Shown here one piece after another: positions 51,832 through 63,827 of a stretch of 64,000 nt of DNA. Location: contig JACPZX010000003.1 of the NCBI GenBank assembly GCA_016195325.1, forward strand, positions 30,411 through 94,410. The letters run 5' to 3'. This DNA comes from Acidobacteriota bacterium. Lineage in GTDB: Bacteria > Acidobacteriota > Polarisedimenticolia > JACPZX01. The position numbers and the translations under genes are program-made. Each line of letters begins with the position of its first letter. Position 1 is the first letter of the stretch. The notes under the pieces were generated by a model, which made no database searches, was not told the origin of the DNA, and saw only the letters and a program-made list of their open reading frames with translations.

Positions 51832-52758
51832 TCAGATCTTCATGATCCCCACCAGCTCCCTCACCGACGCCGCGGACTTCTCGAGCATCCCCCTCTCGTC
51901 GGCGTTCAGCGGCAGCTCGAGGATCTTCTCGACGCCGCCCGCCCCGAGCTTGACCGGGACGCCGCAGAAGAGGCCCTTGATCCCGTACTCCCCTTGAAGG
52001 TACGCGGCGCACGGGAGGATCTTCTTCCGGTCGGTGAGGATTGAATCCACCATCTCGACGACCGCGGCCGACGGGGCGTAGTAGGCGCTCCCCGTCTTGA
52101 GGTAGGAGACGATCTCGGCCCCCCCCTCCTGCGTCCGCTTCACGAGGCGCGCGATGACCTCCTTCGTCAGGAGCTCGGTGATCGGGACGCCGGCGACGGT
52201 CGTGAAGCGCGGGAGCGGCACCATCGTGTCGCCGTGCCCCCCGAGGACCAGCGCCTGGACGTTGTCGGACGAGATGTTCATCTCCATCGCGATGAAGGTG
52301 CGGAACCTCGCGGAGTCGAGGATGCCGGCCATGCCGACGACCCTCTCGCGCGGAAAGCCCGAGACGACCTTCGCGACCTGGGCCATCGCGTCGAGCGGGT
52401 TGCTCACGACGACGAGGATCGACTTCGGCGACCGCTTCGCGACCTCGCGCGTGACGCCCCCCACAATCTCCTGGTTCTTGAGGAGGAGATCGTCGCGGCT
52501 CATGCCGGGCTTGCGCGCGAGCCCCGCCGTGATGACGACGACGTCGGAGCCCGCCGTCTCGTCGTAGCCGTTCGAGCCTGTGATCCTGACGTCGTACCCC
52601 TCGACCGGCCCGGACTGCATGAGGTCGAGCGCCTTCCCCTGCGGGACCCCCTCGATGATGTCCACGAGCACGACGTCGGCGTAACCCTTCTGGGCGATCC
52701 TCTGGGCTGCCGTGGCGCCGACGTTGCCGGCGCCGACCACGGTGACCTTGTAGCGCAT
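51832..52758 (-). CDS. mdh: Malate dehydrogenase, LDH-like type
   Basis: 308 residues. [16 protein letters not shown] is the NAD loop, [13 protein letters not shown] carries the substrate arginines, and [14 protein letters not shown] includes the catalytic His. The Arg after the AGLA motif marks malate rather than lactate specificity. It follows icd by 17 bases and forms a TCA pair with it. Confidence 0.93.
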   Translation of the reverse strand: MRYKVTVVGAGNVGATAAQRIAQKGYADVVLVDIIEGVPQGKALDLMQSGPVEGYDVRITGSNGYDETAGSDVVVITAGLARKPGMSRDDLLLKNQEIVGGVTREVAKRSPKSILVVVSNPLDAMAQVAKVVSGFPRERVVGMAGILDSARFRTFIAMEMNISSDNVQALVLGGHGDTMVPLPRFTTVAGVPITELLTKEVIARLVKRTQEGGAEIVSYLKTGSAYYAPSAAVVEMVDSILTDRKKILPCAAYLQGEYGIKGLFCGVPVKLGAGGVEKILELPLNADERGMLEKSAASVRELVGIMKI

Positions 52759-52775
52759 CTCCGGATTCTCCTTGT

Positions 52776-54020
<1,245 letters not shown>

Positions 54021-54128
54021 GGCGGCGGAGTATCTCCGTGCGAAGCGGGCTTTCCGGCGGGACGGATGTCGAACTCTACCACTCCCCGAAATCGGTATCC
54101 ACGGACGCGGGACATGAAGGAGGCCACG

Positions 54129-54461
54129 ATGGCTGAGGATCGCGACACCAGGGATGTGACACGGCGCTCGGCCCTCGGGTGGATCGCGGCGGCGGCCCCG
54201 GCGATCGTCGCCGTCTCGGGCGCCCCGCGTGCGGCCGAGGACGCCCCCGCGGCGGCCCCGCCCCCGCCGGAGCTCTCGGACGAGGCGCGCGCCCTCGCGA
54301 AACGCGAGCCCGGTCTCTCGAGGGACGAGCGCAAGCGCCTGATGAAGCAGCTCCCCGCCTTCGAGGCGGCGCTCGTCAAGCTCCGCGACTTCGAGCTCCC
54401 CGACGACGTCGAGCCCGCCTTCCGCTTCCGGGCGATCCGCTCGGATCGGCGATCCCGATGA
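54129..54461 (+). CDS. Small twin-arginine-signal protein
   Basis: 110 residues from ATG 54129 with AAGGAGG upstream. [19 protein letters not shown] is a twin-arginine signal, so it is probably exported folded. The mature part is Ala/Pro-rich then helical, with EREP-like stretch [14 protein letters not shown]. It overlaps the amidase start as ATGA. Small Tat-signal partners of enzymes often help carry or hold them, though this amidase itself has no signal. Confidence 0.65.
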   Translation: MAEDRDTRDVTRRSALGWIAAAAPAIVAVSGAPRAAEDAPAAAPPPPELSDEARALAKREPGLSRDERKRLMKQLPAFEAALVKLRDFELPDDVEPAFRFRAIRSDRRSR

Positions 54462-55876
54462 GCCCCGTGAACGAGGCCCTCCTCGATCTCGGCGTCGTCG
54501 AGCTGGCGGTGAAGATCCGCGCGCACAAGGTGTCGCCGACGGAGCTCGCGGAGGCCAGCGTCGCGCGCATCGCCCGATTCGATCCCGAACTCCACGCCTT
54601 CGTCACGGTCACGCGCGAGCTCGCGCTGGCGCAGGCGCGGAAGGCCGAGGTCGAGCTCGCGGCCGGGCGCGACCGCGGGCCGCTCCACGGCATCCCCTTC
54701 GGCGCGAAGGATCTCGTCTCGACCGCCGGCATCCGCACGACCTGGGGGGCCACGCCGTACGCGGATCAGGTCCCGAAGCAGGACGCGACCGTCATCCGGC
54801 GCCTCCGCGACGCGGGGGCCGTCCTCGTCGGCAAGTGCGCGATGATCGAGCTGGCCGGCGGCATGGGGTACGACATCGCCGGGGCGTCGCTCACGGGGGC
54901 CGCGCGCAACCCGTGGGACACCGGGCGCTGGACGTGCGGGTCATCCTCGGGATCGGGAGCGGCGGTGTCGGGACGGCTCGTCCCCTTCGCCATCGGCTCC
55001 GAGACCTGGGGCTCCATCGTCTGCCCGTCGTCCTTCTGCGGCATCACGGGGCTGAGGCCGACCTACGGCCGCGTCTCGCGCCACGGCGCGATGGCCCTCG
55101 CGTGGACCCTCGACAAGCTCGGGCCGATGGCCCGCTCGGCCGCAGACTGCGAGGCGGTCTTCGAGGCGATCGCCGGCGTCGATCCCGAAGACCCTTCGAG
55201 CGCCGACGAGCCGCTCGGATCCCCGATGGATCTCGCCGCCGCGCGGAAGCTGAAGGTCGGCGTCCTGCGCACAGACCTGCCGAAGAACGCCGACCCGGCC
55301 GTCGCCGCGGCCTTCGAGACGGCCCTCGACGACCTGCGGCGCGCCGGCGTCTCCATCGAGGAGGTCGCCCTGCCGAAGTTCCCCTTCGAGGAGGCGGCGT
55401 GGGTTCTCGTCGTCGCCGAAGGGGCCGCGTCGTTCGAGTCGCTCTTCGACACCGGGAAGGTCCGGTCGCTCGCCGATCCGGGCGCGGGTCTGGCGCAGCC
55501 GACATCGAAGATGGTCCTCGCGACCGACTACCTGAAGGCGATGCGCATCCGCACCGTGGCGCAGCGCGCCATGGCCGACCTGTATGCCGAGTGGGACGCG
55601 ATCGTCGGCCTCGCCACGCACTACACCGCGTCGCCGATCGACGCGAAGCTCTCGGAGTATTTCTCGGAGTCGGATCCCCTCGGGGGAACGGGAAACCTCT
55701 GCGGCCTCCCCGCCCTCGCCGTGCCGTGCGGCCACGGCGCCGACGGCCTTCCCGTCGCGATGGTCTTCATGACGGGGGCGTTCGAGGAGAGGAAGGCGCT
55801 CGCCCTCGGGAAACTCTACCAGTCGGCGACCGACTGGCACACGAGGAAGCCGCCGCTCCTCACGCGGGAAGGTTGA
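54458..55876 (+). CDS. Amidase-signature family hydrolase
   Basis: 472 residues. The catalytic Lys is in PFGAKDLVS, and the Ser-cisSer pair lies in [18 protein letters not shown] with the following [23 protein letters not shown] is also diagnostic. The family includes GatA, but there is no gatB or gatC nearby and the C-terminus differs, so it is a general amidase. Its end overlaps the convergent DUF3857 gene by 17 bases. Confidence 0.87.
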   Translation: MSPVNEALLDLGVVELAVKIRAHKVSPTELAEASVARIARFDPELHAFVTVTRELALAQARKAEVELAAGRDRGPLHGIPFGAKDLVSTAGIRTTWGATPYADQVPKQDATVIRRLRDAGAVLVGKCAMIELAGGMGYDIAGASLTGAARNPWDTGRWTCGSSSGSGAAVSGRLVPFAIGSETWGSIVCPSSFCGITGLRPTYGRVSRHGAMALAWTLDKLGPMARSAADCEAVFEAIAGVDPEDPSSADEPLGSPMDLAAARKLKVGVLRTDLPKNADPAVAAAFETALDDLRRAGVSIEEVALPKFPFEEAAWVLVVAEGAASFESLFDTGKVRSLADPGAGLAQPTSKMVLATDYLKAMRIRTVAQRAMADLYAEWDAIVGLATHYTASPIDAKLSEYFSESDPLGGTGNLCGLPALAVPCGHGADGLPVAMVFMTGAFEERKALALGKLYQSATDWHTRKPPLLTREG

Positions 55877-57821
55877 TCACCCACGAGGAGGCCGAGGCCA
55901 TCGCCGACCAGAACTTCCTGAGCTCCGCGAAGGCCTCGGGCTCGAAGCGCGCGCGCGACAGGACGACCTCCCACGTCGCGACGATGGCCCCGTTCTCCCG
56001 CGCGTAGCTCGTCGTCACCTTCCACCCATCACCGGACGAGGCCTGGGCGCCGGGAAGCGCCGCCGACTCCGGGACGCCGGTGAGCGTCACCTCGTAGCGG
56101 ACCGTCTGCGCGAAGCCGTAGTCCACGGGGCTCTTTCGCTTCGAGAGGGGCACGCGCTCGACGTCGGCGGCGGCGCCGGGGAAGAGATCGATCTTCGCCG
56201 CCGTGCCGCTCGACGGGACGGGGCGAAGGGCGATGTCGAGCGTCTCGATGAACTCCCCGTCGGCCGTCTCGTAGTCGGTCCTGAACTCCTTCACCGTCGC
56301 GTCGGGCCAGATCTGGAGGATGCGCTGCTCGACCCCCTTCCGGCGCTCGACCGACGAGCTGCTGTAGCGCGAGCGCGCCTCCCAGGCGAAGGTCCCCCGG
56401 TAGTGCGACTCGCGGACGACGGAGAGAGAACGGTTCGGGAGCATCTCGACCTTGAGCCTGCGCACGAGGGTGTGGACGGCCGGATCGCCCGAAGGAAGCT
56501 GGATCATGCGGCTGCGATCTCCGGCGACGAGGAGCGCGCGCTTCCCGCCGAGGCTCGCCGAGAGCGACCCGATCGCCGTCCTCTCGTCGGTCGTGTCGAC
56601 GATCAGCATCTTCCCCAGATCTCCGGCGTCGACGACCGAGGGGGCGAAGCTCGCGGGGATCTCCTTTCCCCCGGGAACCGGCACCGCCACGATGAAATGG
56701 TTGAACCCCCATCCGGGGACGTCGGGGGAGAGCGTGTCGCTGTGGCTCAGGTTGACGAGCACGGGGTACGACGCGATGTCGGCCGCGTGGAGAAACGACC
56801 GGAAGAGAGTCCCCTTGTCCTTGCAGTCACCGTACAGGTTCGACAGCGTCTCCGTCGCCGGGCGCGGCTGCATCCCGCCGATCCCCAGCTCGATGTCGAC
56901 GTAGCGGACCTTGTCGCGAACGTACGTCGCGACCGCCTTGACCTTCGCGAAGAAGTCCGCCCCCTCCCCCATCGCCCCCTTCGCCGCCTCGGCCACCTTC
57001 GGCGTCAGCGCGTCGCGGCCGCGGAAGATCTCCTCCTGCCACCGCGCGAAGTCGGTCCAGCTCGAGACGACCGTCTGCCCCGGCTTCACGCCCGCGGGCG
57101 GAACCGGATTCACGACGAGGAGGGGAGATCGGTCCAGCGGATCGGAGCTCAGCGGCTCTTTCTCCGGCGCCGGCAGGTCCCGGATCGTCCAGGTGCTCAC
57201 GTTCCCCGACACGGAGGGCTCGGGTCCCTGCAGGCGCAGCCACGCCGTGTCGAGCCTCCACCCCGGCGGCGTCTCGATCTCGAGCCGGTGCGCGGAGGCG
57301 GGCGCGTCGTCGTAGAAGTATTCCGTGATGGGAAGCAGCCTGGGATTGTCCTCCGCCTCGAACTCGTAGAAGACGAGGCTTCCCTTCTTCACGTCCTTCA
57401 CCTGAACCACGCGCAGCTTCGTGTCGCTGAGGAAGTTGTCGCCGAGGGCGACCTCCGCGGCGGGCCCCCAGCTTCGTGACGCCTTCTCGCCGGGTGGAAC
57501 GTGCCACGCCTTCGACGCGGTCACCTTCATGGTGTCCGTGACTCCGAAATACCCCGTGCCGACGGAATCCGAGCGGCTGCTGAGCGCCTGCGCCGCGAAC
57601 CGGTGGCGGACGTCCATCGAGCCGTCGGGGTGGATCTGGTAGCGCATCTCGTCCAGGAGGACGCGCGCGGGGTACGGCGCGACCCCTTCGGGGGCCGGGG
57701 GGGCGGTGTCCGCGATCTCCTTCGCCCAGTCGGGGAGGCGCGCGGCGAAGACCTCCGGCCCCCCGGCGAGCGCGGCGAGGAAGGCGATCGACAGCGCGGC
57801 GGCGCGACGGCGGTTCGTCAT
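55860..57821 (-). CDS. Secreted DUF3857 and transglutaminase-core protein with intact triad
   Basis: 653 residues with a signal peptide to about residue 27. DUF3857 spans about 60-240. The transglutaminase core has Cys333 (in YGDCKDKGTLF), His375 (in WGFNHFIVAV) and Asp409 (in IVDTTDE), a complete Cys-His-Asp set. A beta-rich C-terminal part (about 430-640) follows. It is the last gene of a minus-strand operon of DUF3857 paralogues and the only one seen with the full triad. The likely action is periplasmic or extracellular peptide cleavage or cross-linking. Confidence 0.82.
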   Translation of the reverse strand: MTNRRRAAALSIAFLAALAGGPEVFAARLPDWAKEIADTAPPAPEGVAPYPARVLLDEMRYQIHPDGSMDVRHRFAAQALSSRSDSVGTGYFGVTDTMKVTASKAWHVPPGEKASRSWGPAAEVALGDNFLSDTKLRVVQVKDVKKGSLVFYEFEAEDNPRLLPITEYFYDDAPASAHRLEIETPPGWRLDTAWLRLQGPEPSVSGNVSTWTIRDLPAPEKEPLSSDPLDRSPLLVVNPVPPAGVKPGQTVVSSWTDFARWQEEIFRGRDALTPKVAEAAKGAMGEGADFFAKVKAVATYVRDKVRYVDIELGIGGMQPRPATETLSNLYGDCKDKGTLFRSFLHAADIASYPVLVNLSHSDTLSPDVPGWGFNHFIVAVPVPGGKEIPASFAPSVVDAGDLGKMLIVDTTDERTAIGSLSASLGGKRALLVAGDRSRMIQLPSGDPAVHTLVRRLKVEMLPNRSLSVVRESHYRGTFAWEARSRYSSSSVERRKGVEQRILQIWPDATVKEFRTDYETADGEFIETLDIALRPVPSSGTAAKIDLFPGAAADVERVPLSKRKSPVDYGFAQTVRYEVTLTGVPESAALPGAQASSGDGWKVTTSYARENGAIVATWEVVLSRARFEPEAFAELRKFWSAMASASSWVINLPA

Positions 57822-59830
57822 GGCTTCGGGGCGCTCCGGGTGAAGTGGAGGGCTGTCTTGTCGGCCTTGCGGATCCGCTCGAAGAACTCCCGGAACGGCG
57901 CGTACTCCGATGCCGGCAGGCCGAGCGCGGTGATCGTCGACATGCGCTCGACATGGTACCCGGTCTCGGTCGCCGTCACCGAGAGAAGATATCGCCCGTA
58001 CGGGCTCTCGAAGGTGACGGTCTCGGGCGGCGCGGTGGTCTCGAATCCCGGGGGCGTCGTCACGTCGAGGCTCAGGATGTCGGTCTCGGGGTAGGGAAGC
58101 ACGATGGGATGCGTGCGATTCTCCTCCGGGAGGATCGGGGCGCCGACGCTCCACGGCCCCTGGATCGCGAACTCGCACGCGGCGGCGTCCGCTAACGGTC
58201 CCGGACCCTGATTTTCCCCCGCACAGACCCTCCTCGCGTCGTCGCGACGTTCGTCGAGACCCGGGTAATCGGCCTCGGCAACGTCGAGAGTGGAGTGACC
58301 CCAGCACATCTCGACCAGCCTCGCCTTCCGGGCCTCGCTCCCCAGTTGGAGGAGCTCCGTGCGCTCGACGTAGGAGGGCTGTCCTGTGCCCGCGACCGAG
58401 AAGCTCACGTGCGCCGGCCCCCCTCCGCCCGGGAAGGTCACCTCGGCCTTCGTGTCGCGCACGTTGCGCCGCGCCTGGGCCGGAGGAAGCATCAGGGTGC
58501 GGGGGCGCTCGGGGGCCGCGAGGAATCCGCGCGTCCCCGTGATCCACCACGGGAGCTCGCCGATCGGGAGGCCGGATCCGGGCGCCACGACGAGCTCGGG
58601 ATCCCCGGGTATGGCCGGATCCCAGACGACGGCGACCTCGTACTCGAACTGGCTGAGCCCCATCAGCAGCTCGTTGTAATAGCGCGTGCGCCGGTCGGTC
58701 GCGAGAACGGGAAAAGCGCGATCCCCGAGGGCGCGCGCGGCGCCGATGAAGAGGAGCGCCAGCTCCGACGCGTGCCCCTCGCCGGCTCGCACGATGTCCT
58801 CGGCGGTGCTCGCGGCCGCCGGCTTCTGCCCCCGGCGGACGGCTTCGTCCAGCTCGTACTGGTCGGGGAAGTCCTCGGCATCCCCTGAGTCGACGTCACG
58901 GACGTGCGCGCGGATCCAGTCGTACACCCGGCGAAGCGATGCGGCTCGTGGCTCCCCGGTGACGACGCCGCTCGCCGAGAGCAGCGTCGAGATCGCTTTC
59001 CCGTTCCCGAGGAACTGGGCGGTGCGGCGATCGAGGTCCTGCGAGACCCTGCCCCAGAAGCCCTCGGCCGAGAGGCCGACCGTCGTCGAGGTGAACGAGA
59101 TGGCCGCTCCCAGCTCTTCCCGCGGGGGCATGAAGGGCTCGTCCGGCACCGCAGGGAGATTGCGGCCGGTGACCGAGATCGCTCTCGGCTCGTTCTTGAT
59201 CACGACGTCCAGCCCCTCGATCCGCTCGGTGAAGTATGAGCTGGTGAAATCCTCGGGCGGAACCCATCGGTACCGGAACTGCCGGACGGGCCACCGCCAC
59301 TGGATGGGGACGCGCAGCCACGGGTTGTACCTCGGCCAGGTGTACGAGTAGCCGTAGTCGATCACGCACCCCGGCACCACGCCGGGGAGGCTCGCCTTGA
59401 GCACACGGACGACCTCCCCCCCGCGCCGGCCCTGGGTCTCCTCGACGAGATCCTTCTGCTCAACCTCGCGCACCGTGCCATCGGGGAGAATCACGCGCCC
59501 CCACCACTCGAGAAGCTTCCCCTCCTGCCGGTTGAACGGGATCTCGACGTTCGCGAGATCGCGGGCCTCGTTCGTGAAGATGCGGGCACGGAAGTGATGG
59601 GACACCTGCATGGCGTGCCCGCGCTCCGCGTCGCCGTGGCTCTCGGTCTCCGCCACGAGGATGACGCCGTGCTGCGAGCCCCCGCTCGGATCCGGCTGCA
59701 TCGACTTCTCCTCGGCCGACATCGTCTTCGCGCCCGGGTGGATCCAGAGCCTGTCGAGCTCCGCCGCGCGCGCCATCGAAAGCGTCGCCGCGAGGCAAAC
59801 GAGCGCAACCGGCCCCCTCGTGAATCTCAT
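57818..59830 (-). CDS. Secreted DUF3857 protein with degenerate transglutaminase core
   Basis: 670 residues with a signal peptide ending ARAAE. It opens with MSAEEKSMQPDPSGG and the DUF3857 part has EWWGRVILPDGTVREVE. Where the active Cys should be, the sequence is GEGHASELALLF, so Ala stands for Cys; the expected His is also missing. The C-terminus has FFERIRKADKTALHF, a motif shared by all members. Start overlaps the next gene by four bases (ATGA). Probably a structural or ligand-binding relative. Confidence 0.78.
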   Translation of the reverse strand: MRFTRGPVALVCLAATLSMARAAELDRLWIHPGAKTMSAEEKSMQPDPSGGSQHGVILVAETESHGDAERGHAMQVSHHFRARIFTNEARDLANVEIPFNRQEGKLLEWWGRVILPDGTVREVEQKDLVEETQGRRGGEVVRVLKASLPGVVPGCVIDYGYSYTWPRYNPWLRVPIQWRWPVRQFRYRWVPPEDFTSSYFTERIEGLDVVIKNEPRAISVTGRNLPAVPDEPFMPPREELGAAISFTSTTVGLSAEGFWGRVSQDLDRRTAQFLGNGKAISTLLSASGVVTGEPRAASLRRVYDWIRAHVRDVDSGDAEDFPDQYELDEAVRRGQKPAAASTAEDIVRAGEGHASELALLFIGAARALGDRAFPVLATDRRTRYYNELLMGLSQFEYEVAVVWDPAIPGDPELVVAPGSGLPIGELPWWITGTRGFLAAPERPRTLMLPPAQARRNVRDTKAEVTFPGGGGPAHVSFSVAGTGQPSYVERTELLQLGSEARKARLVEMCWGHSTLDVAEADYPGLDERRDDARRVCAGENQGPGPLADAAACEFAIQGPWSVGAPILPEENRTHPIVLPYPETDILSLDVTTPPGFETTAPPETVTFESPYGRYLLSVTATETGYHVERMSTITALGLPASEYAPFREFFERIRKADKTALHFTRSAPKP

Positions 59831-61821
59831 CGAGCCTCCCCCTGTCCTCGGCGAAAAACGACGGCCGTCCGGTCCGCCATCCTGACGTCCTCGAGAAACT
59901 TCCGGAGCGCCTCGTAGCTCTCCGGCTTCAGCGTGGCGCTCACCATCGCGAAGGCGCGCTGGATCTCGTACCCGCGATCCGTCGCCTTGACGGAGAGCGC
60001 GTAGCTCCCGAACGGCGCCTCGAGCTTCACCGGGGGCGGGGCCGGCGCGGGCGCGTACCCCTTCGGGGCGACGACCTCGATCGAGGCCATGTCGATCCAC
60101 GGGTAATCGAAGACGATGGGAAACGCGCGCGTGGGCGAGGCGAAGAGCGGGACCTCGGGGATCCAGGCACCGTCGAAGTGCAGCGGGAGCTCCTCGCGCC
60201 CCTCGCCGGCGCCCGGGACGCTCTGCCTCCCCTCGCACTCGAGACGATAAGCCGCGTTCACGTCGTCCAGCGCCGGCGCCGCCGCCTTCGAGACCTCGAG
60301 CGAAGCCGAGGCGCCGCACAGCTCGTCGAGCGCCTTCTTCCGATTCTCGGGGGAGCTGATCCGCAGCCTGCGAATCTCGCGAAATCCGCGCTGACCCGCC
60401 CCCGTCGTCGTCCACGACGCGCGCGCCTCGCCGGGATCGTCGAGCGAGATCGACGCCTTCGTCTCGAGAACGTTCAGGCGAGGATCCGCCCCGCGAAGGA
60501 CGTAGTCGCGCCCTCCCTCCTTCGTGACGAGGAGCCCTTTCGAAGGAGCCATCCAGTAGGGGAGGACGCCGAAGGGGAGCCCCCATCCGGGCGCCACCAC
60601 GATCGCCCTGTCGTCCGGATCACCCGGTCCCCTCAGCTCGACGAGGTACTCGTCGAGCTGCCCCTCCGAGAGAAGACCGGGGTCCCAGTATCGATCCCGT
60701 CGATCGGGGGCGAGGATCAGGTGGGCCTCCGCCCCCAGAACTCGGGCGATTCCCACGTACTCCGCCGCGATCGCCCAGGGCCTGAGAAGGCGCTTCTCGT
60801 ACGGCTCGAGCGCCTCAGATTTCTTCCGATCAGTCTCGTCGTCCTCGGCATCGGCCTCCGATTCCTCGGAGGTCCCGAGAAGGACGTTCCGCCGGTGGGC
60901 GCCGAGCCACGTGTAGGCGACGCGAAGCTTGTCGAGGAGCTTCGCGTCCCCGGTGAACTTCATCGCCGCGATCGAGTCGTCGAACGGCCCGTTCTCCTTG
61001 ATGAACGCAGTGAGGCGCTCCTCCTCGTCGCGGACGACCTCCTTCCAGTATGCGTTCGGATCGGTGTTGGTCTTGCTGAGGAAAAACCCGGAGTAGTAGA
61101 GGAGCGCTTCGGCCCTCACGACGCTCGCCGGCGGCATCCAGGGCTCCTCGGGCACAGGCGGGAGGTCGTTCCCCTCGACCACGACGGCGTTCTTCTCGCG
61201 AACGACCTGCACGTCGACGCCCGGGCGCTTCTTCAGGTAGTACTGGCTCGGAGCGCCGATCGCGGGCAGCCAGCGATAGCGGAAGTGGCGAACCGCCCAC
61301 GCCCTCTGGAGCGGAATCTCGCGGAAGAACTTGAAGCTCCGGTCCTGGAAGACGTAGCCGAAGTCGATGACGCACCCGGGGGCCACGCCGGGGAGCACCG
61401 CCTTGAGGACGCGGGCTTCGGCGCGATCCTCGCGCGCGATGGTCTGCTCCCGCAGCTCGTCCTTCTTCAGCTCGAGGACGGTCCCGTCCGGGAGGATCGT
61501 GCGCCCCCACCACTCGCGGAGGTAGCCGCGCTTCGCCTCGAACGGGACGACGATGTCCGCGAGGCGCCTCGCCTCGTTCGAGAAGATCTTCGCCCGGAAG
61601 TGGTACGAGGTCTTCGCGTACCCGTCGAGGGGATCGTCCCGCTCGGTCTCCTCGAGGAGAACGATCGCGTGCTGCGCTCCCGCGGCGGGGTCGGGCTTCA
61701 GCTCCTTCTCCTCGGCGGTCATCGCCTGCGGGCCGGGTGCGATCCGAAAAGAGGTTCCCTCGGCGCGCGCGCCGATCGCGGAGGCAAGCGCCACGAGAAT
61801 CGCGCAGCCGGTGCGCCTCAC
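59827..61821 (-). CDS. Secreted DUF3857 protein with degenerate transglutaminase core
   Basis: 664 residues from GTG 61821, which overlaps the stop of the upstream gene (GTGA). Signal peptide, then MTAEEKELKPDPAAG and EWWGRTILPDGTVLELKK, as in its neighbours. In the core region the sequence reads RPWAIAAEYVGIARVLG with no Cys. A charged insert rich in Glu and Asp (SEESEADAEDDETDRKK) is unique to this copy. The C-terminal FLEDVRMADRTAVVF motif is conserved. Confidence 0.78.
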   Translation of the reverse strand: MRRTGCAILVALASAIGARAEGTSFRIAPGPQAMTAEEKELKPDPAAGAQHAIVLLEETERDDPLDGYAKTSYHFRAKIFSNEARRLADIVVPFEAKRGYLREWWGRTILPDGTVLELKKDELREQTIAREDRAEARVLKAVLPGVAPGCVIDFGYVFQDRSFKFFREIPLQRAWAVRHFRYRWLPAIGAPSQYYLKKRPGVDVQVVREKNAVVVEGNDLPPVPEEPWMPPASVVRAEALLYYSGFFLSKTNTDPNAYWKEVVRDEEERLTAFIKENGPFDDSIAAMKFTGDAKLLDKLRVAYTWLGAHRRNVLLGTSEESEADAEDDETDRKKSEALEPYEKRLLRPWAIAAEYVGIARVLGAEAHLILAPDRRDRYWDPGLLSEGQLDEYLVELRGPGDPDDRAIVVAPGWGLPFGVLPYWMAPSKGLLVTKEGGRDYVLRGADPRLNVLETKASISLDDPGEARASWTTTGAGQRGFREIRRLRISSPENRKKALDELCGASASLEVSKAAAPALDDVNAAYRLECEGRQSVPGAGEGREELPLHFDGAWIPEVPLFASPTRAFPIVFDYPWIDMASIEVVAPKGYAPAPAPPPVKLEAPFGSYALSVKATDRGYEIQRAFAMVSATLKPESYEALRKFLEDVRMADRTAVVFRRGQGEAR

Positions 61822-63827
61822 GGTGTCCCTCCCTCCGCGCGCTGGAAGACGAGCGTCGTCCGGTCGGCGAGCCGGACCTCCTCGAGAAATCGCCGAAAGG
61901 CGTCGTACGACGCCACGGGGATGACGGTCTGATCGAGCTGAAGCGATCGCTCCACGTGATAGCCCGCCGCCGTCTTTGCGATCGACAGCGAATACGACCC
62001 CCACGCCCCCGTGACGCGGAGCGGCTCAGGGGGAGGTCCCGGCGCGAACCCCGCCGGCGAGGCGACGTCGAGGACGGTCCTGTCGATCCCCGGGAACGGG
62101 AGCACGACCGGGTACCGGCGCACGGGAGCGGAGAGCTCCGGGACCTCCTCCATCCACGCACCGGAAAGGCGCGCGCTGATCGACGCGTCCCCCGACGCCG
62201 GGCCGGCCCGGGCCGACTCCCCCTCGCACTCGAGCCGGAAGGGCGCCGCCGGATCGTCGAGCCCCGGCGAGTCGGCTCGGGAGACGTCGAAGTCGCCGGA
62301 CGCGCCGCACAGATCGTCGAGCCGCTTCGATCGCTCGCCGGGGGTGAGGCGCCGCAGCGCGCGGCGATCGACGAGCCCTTTCTGCCCCGACCCCTCCCTC
62401 GACCAGCGCACCCGCGCCGATCCCGTCTCAGCGTCGATCGCGATCGTCCCCGTCGTCCGGGAGAGGTTCGTAGCCGGCGCCGACGCGGGGGCCGCGATCA
62501 CGCGCCCCCCCTTCGAGCTGGTGACGAGGGCCTTCCCGCCGGAGATCCAGAAGGGGATCGATCCGTACGGCAGCCCCGAGCCCGGATCGACGAGGCTGAA
62601 TTTGTCGGGAGGATCGGCGGGGGCGTGGACGGCGACGACCGCCTCGTCGAACGGGTCGAGCGCCAGGAGGCTCGGGTTCCACGTATGTTCGCGCCGATCC
62701 GAGGCGAGGACGAACGAGGCCTCCGCGCCGAGCGCCCGGGCCATCCCCATGAAGGCGAGATCGATCTGCCAGGGGGCCGCCGCGCCGCGATCGAAGACGC
62801 CGGCCACCCCTTCGAGCAGATCCCGGTCGACGCTCCGGCGCGAGAGCCCCTCCATCTCCTCGACCGAGCCGAGAGAGTCGTTCCTCACCCGCCGCGCCAG
62901 CCAGTCGTACGCCGCGCGGAGCTTCGTCTCGAGGCTCGCTCCCTCGGGGAACGGGACCCGCTCGAGGGCGGCGGCGACCGCCCGATCGGGCTTGCAGAAG
63001 AGCGTCGCGACGCGGCTCCACTCGATGGCGACGGCGTCCCAGAAGTCGACCGGATCCCGCGCGTAGAAGGTGTAGTGGAAGATGGCGGTGATCCGGAGCT
63101 CGTCGTCGCTCGGGGCGAGGGGCTCACGCTCGAAGGCCGGGAGATCGCGGGCCGTGACGACGAACCACTTCTTCTCCTGCACCGCCTTCACGTCGGCTCC
63201 CTCGGCGTGCGTGAGCGTGCACGCGGCGATCCGCGGGCGGTCGGAGACGAGCGCGTTCTGCGGGATCCAGCGGTACCGGAGGCGCCTTATCGGCCACGGC
63301 GCCTGGAGCGGGACGAGGTGCAGCCCCACGGCGTTGACGTCGCGGAGGACGTAGCCGTAATCGATGACCGCGCCGGGGACGACCCCCTTGAGCACCGCCT
63401 TCACGACGCGAGATTCCTTCCCGGCCCCCTTGCGGACCAGCGGTTCCTCGTGCAGCTCGCTGTCGGGAAGGGAGAGGACCGTTCCGTCCGGGAGGATCGT
63501 CCGTCCCCACCACGTCTTGATGGAGCCCTCCTGCGTGAGGAGGGGGATCTCGACGTTGGCGAGAGCGCGCCCGGCGGGCGAGAGGATCTTCGCCCGGAGG
63601 TGGTACGAGGTCTTCGCGAGGACGCTGATGGCGTCGTCCTGCTCGATCTCGACGGCGAGGACGACCGCGTGCTCGGCCCCCGAGCTCGGATCGGGGACGA
63701 TGGCCTTCTCCTCCGCCGACATCTCCTCGGGCCCCGGCTCGATCGGGTAGTGGTTCGCCGCGCGCGCGGGGGTGGCCGCGACGCAGAGAACGAGACCGCA
63801 CGCGAGAGCGAGGCCGAGGCGCTTCAC
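61818..63827 (-). CDS. Secreted DUF3857 protein with degenerate transglutaminase core
   Basis: 669 residues from GTG 63827 (GTGA overlap). Signal peptide to about residue 24, then MSAEEKAIVPDPSSG and TWWGRTILPDGTVLSLP. The core reads APWQIDLAFMGMARALG with no Cys at the usual place. C-terminal FLEEVRLADRTTLVF is shared. It differs from its neighbours by about half or more of its residues, so the duplication is old. Confidence 0.78.
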   Translation of the reverse strand: MKRLGLALACGLVLCVAATPARAANHYPIEPGPEEMSAEEKAIVPDPSSGAEHAVVLAVEIEQDDAISVLAKTSYHLRAKILSPAGRALANVEIPLLTQEGSIKTWWGRTILPDGTVLSLPDSELHEEPLVRKGAGKESRVVKAVLKGVVPGAVIDYGYVLRDVNAVGLHLVPLQAPWPIRRLRYRWIPQNALVSDRPRIAACTLTHAEGADVKAVQEKKWFVVTARDLPAFEREPLAPSDDELRITAIFHYTFYARDPVDFWDAVAIEWSRVATLFCKPDRAVAAALERVPFPEGASLETKLRAAYDWLARRVRNDSLGSVEEMEGLSRRSVDRDLLEGVAGVFDRGAAAPWQIDLAFMGMARALGAEASFVLASDRREHTWNPSLLALDPFDEAVVAVHAPADPPDKFSLVDPGSGLPYGSIPFWISGGKALVTSSKGGRVIAAPASAPATNLSRTTGTIAIDAETGSARVRWSREGSGQKGLVDRRALRRLTPGERSKRLDDLCGASGDFDVSRADSPGLDDPAAPFRLECEGESARAGPASGDASISARLSGAWMEEVPELSAPVRRYPVVLPFPGIDRTVLDVASPAGFAPGPPPEPLRVTGAWGSYSLSIAKTAAGYHVERSLQLDQTVIPVASYDAFRRFLEEVRLADRTTLVFQRAEGGTP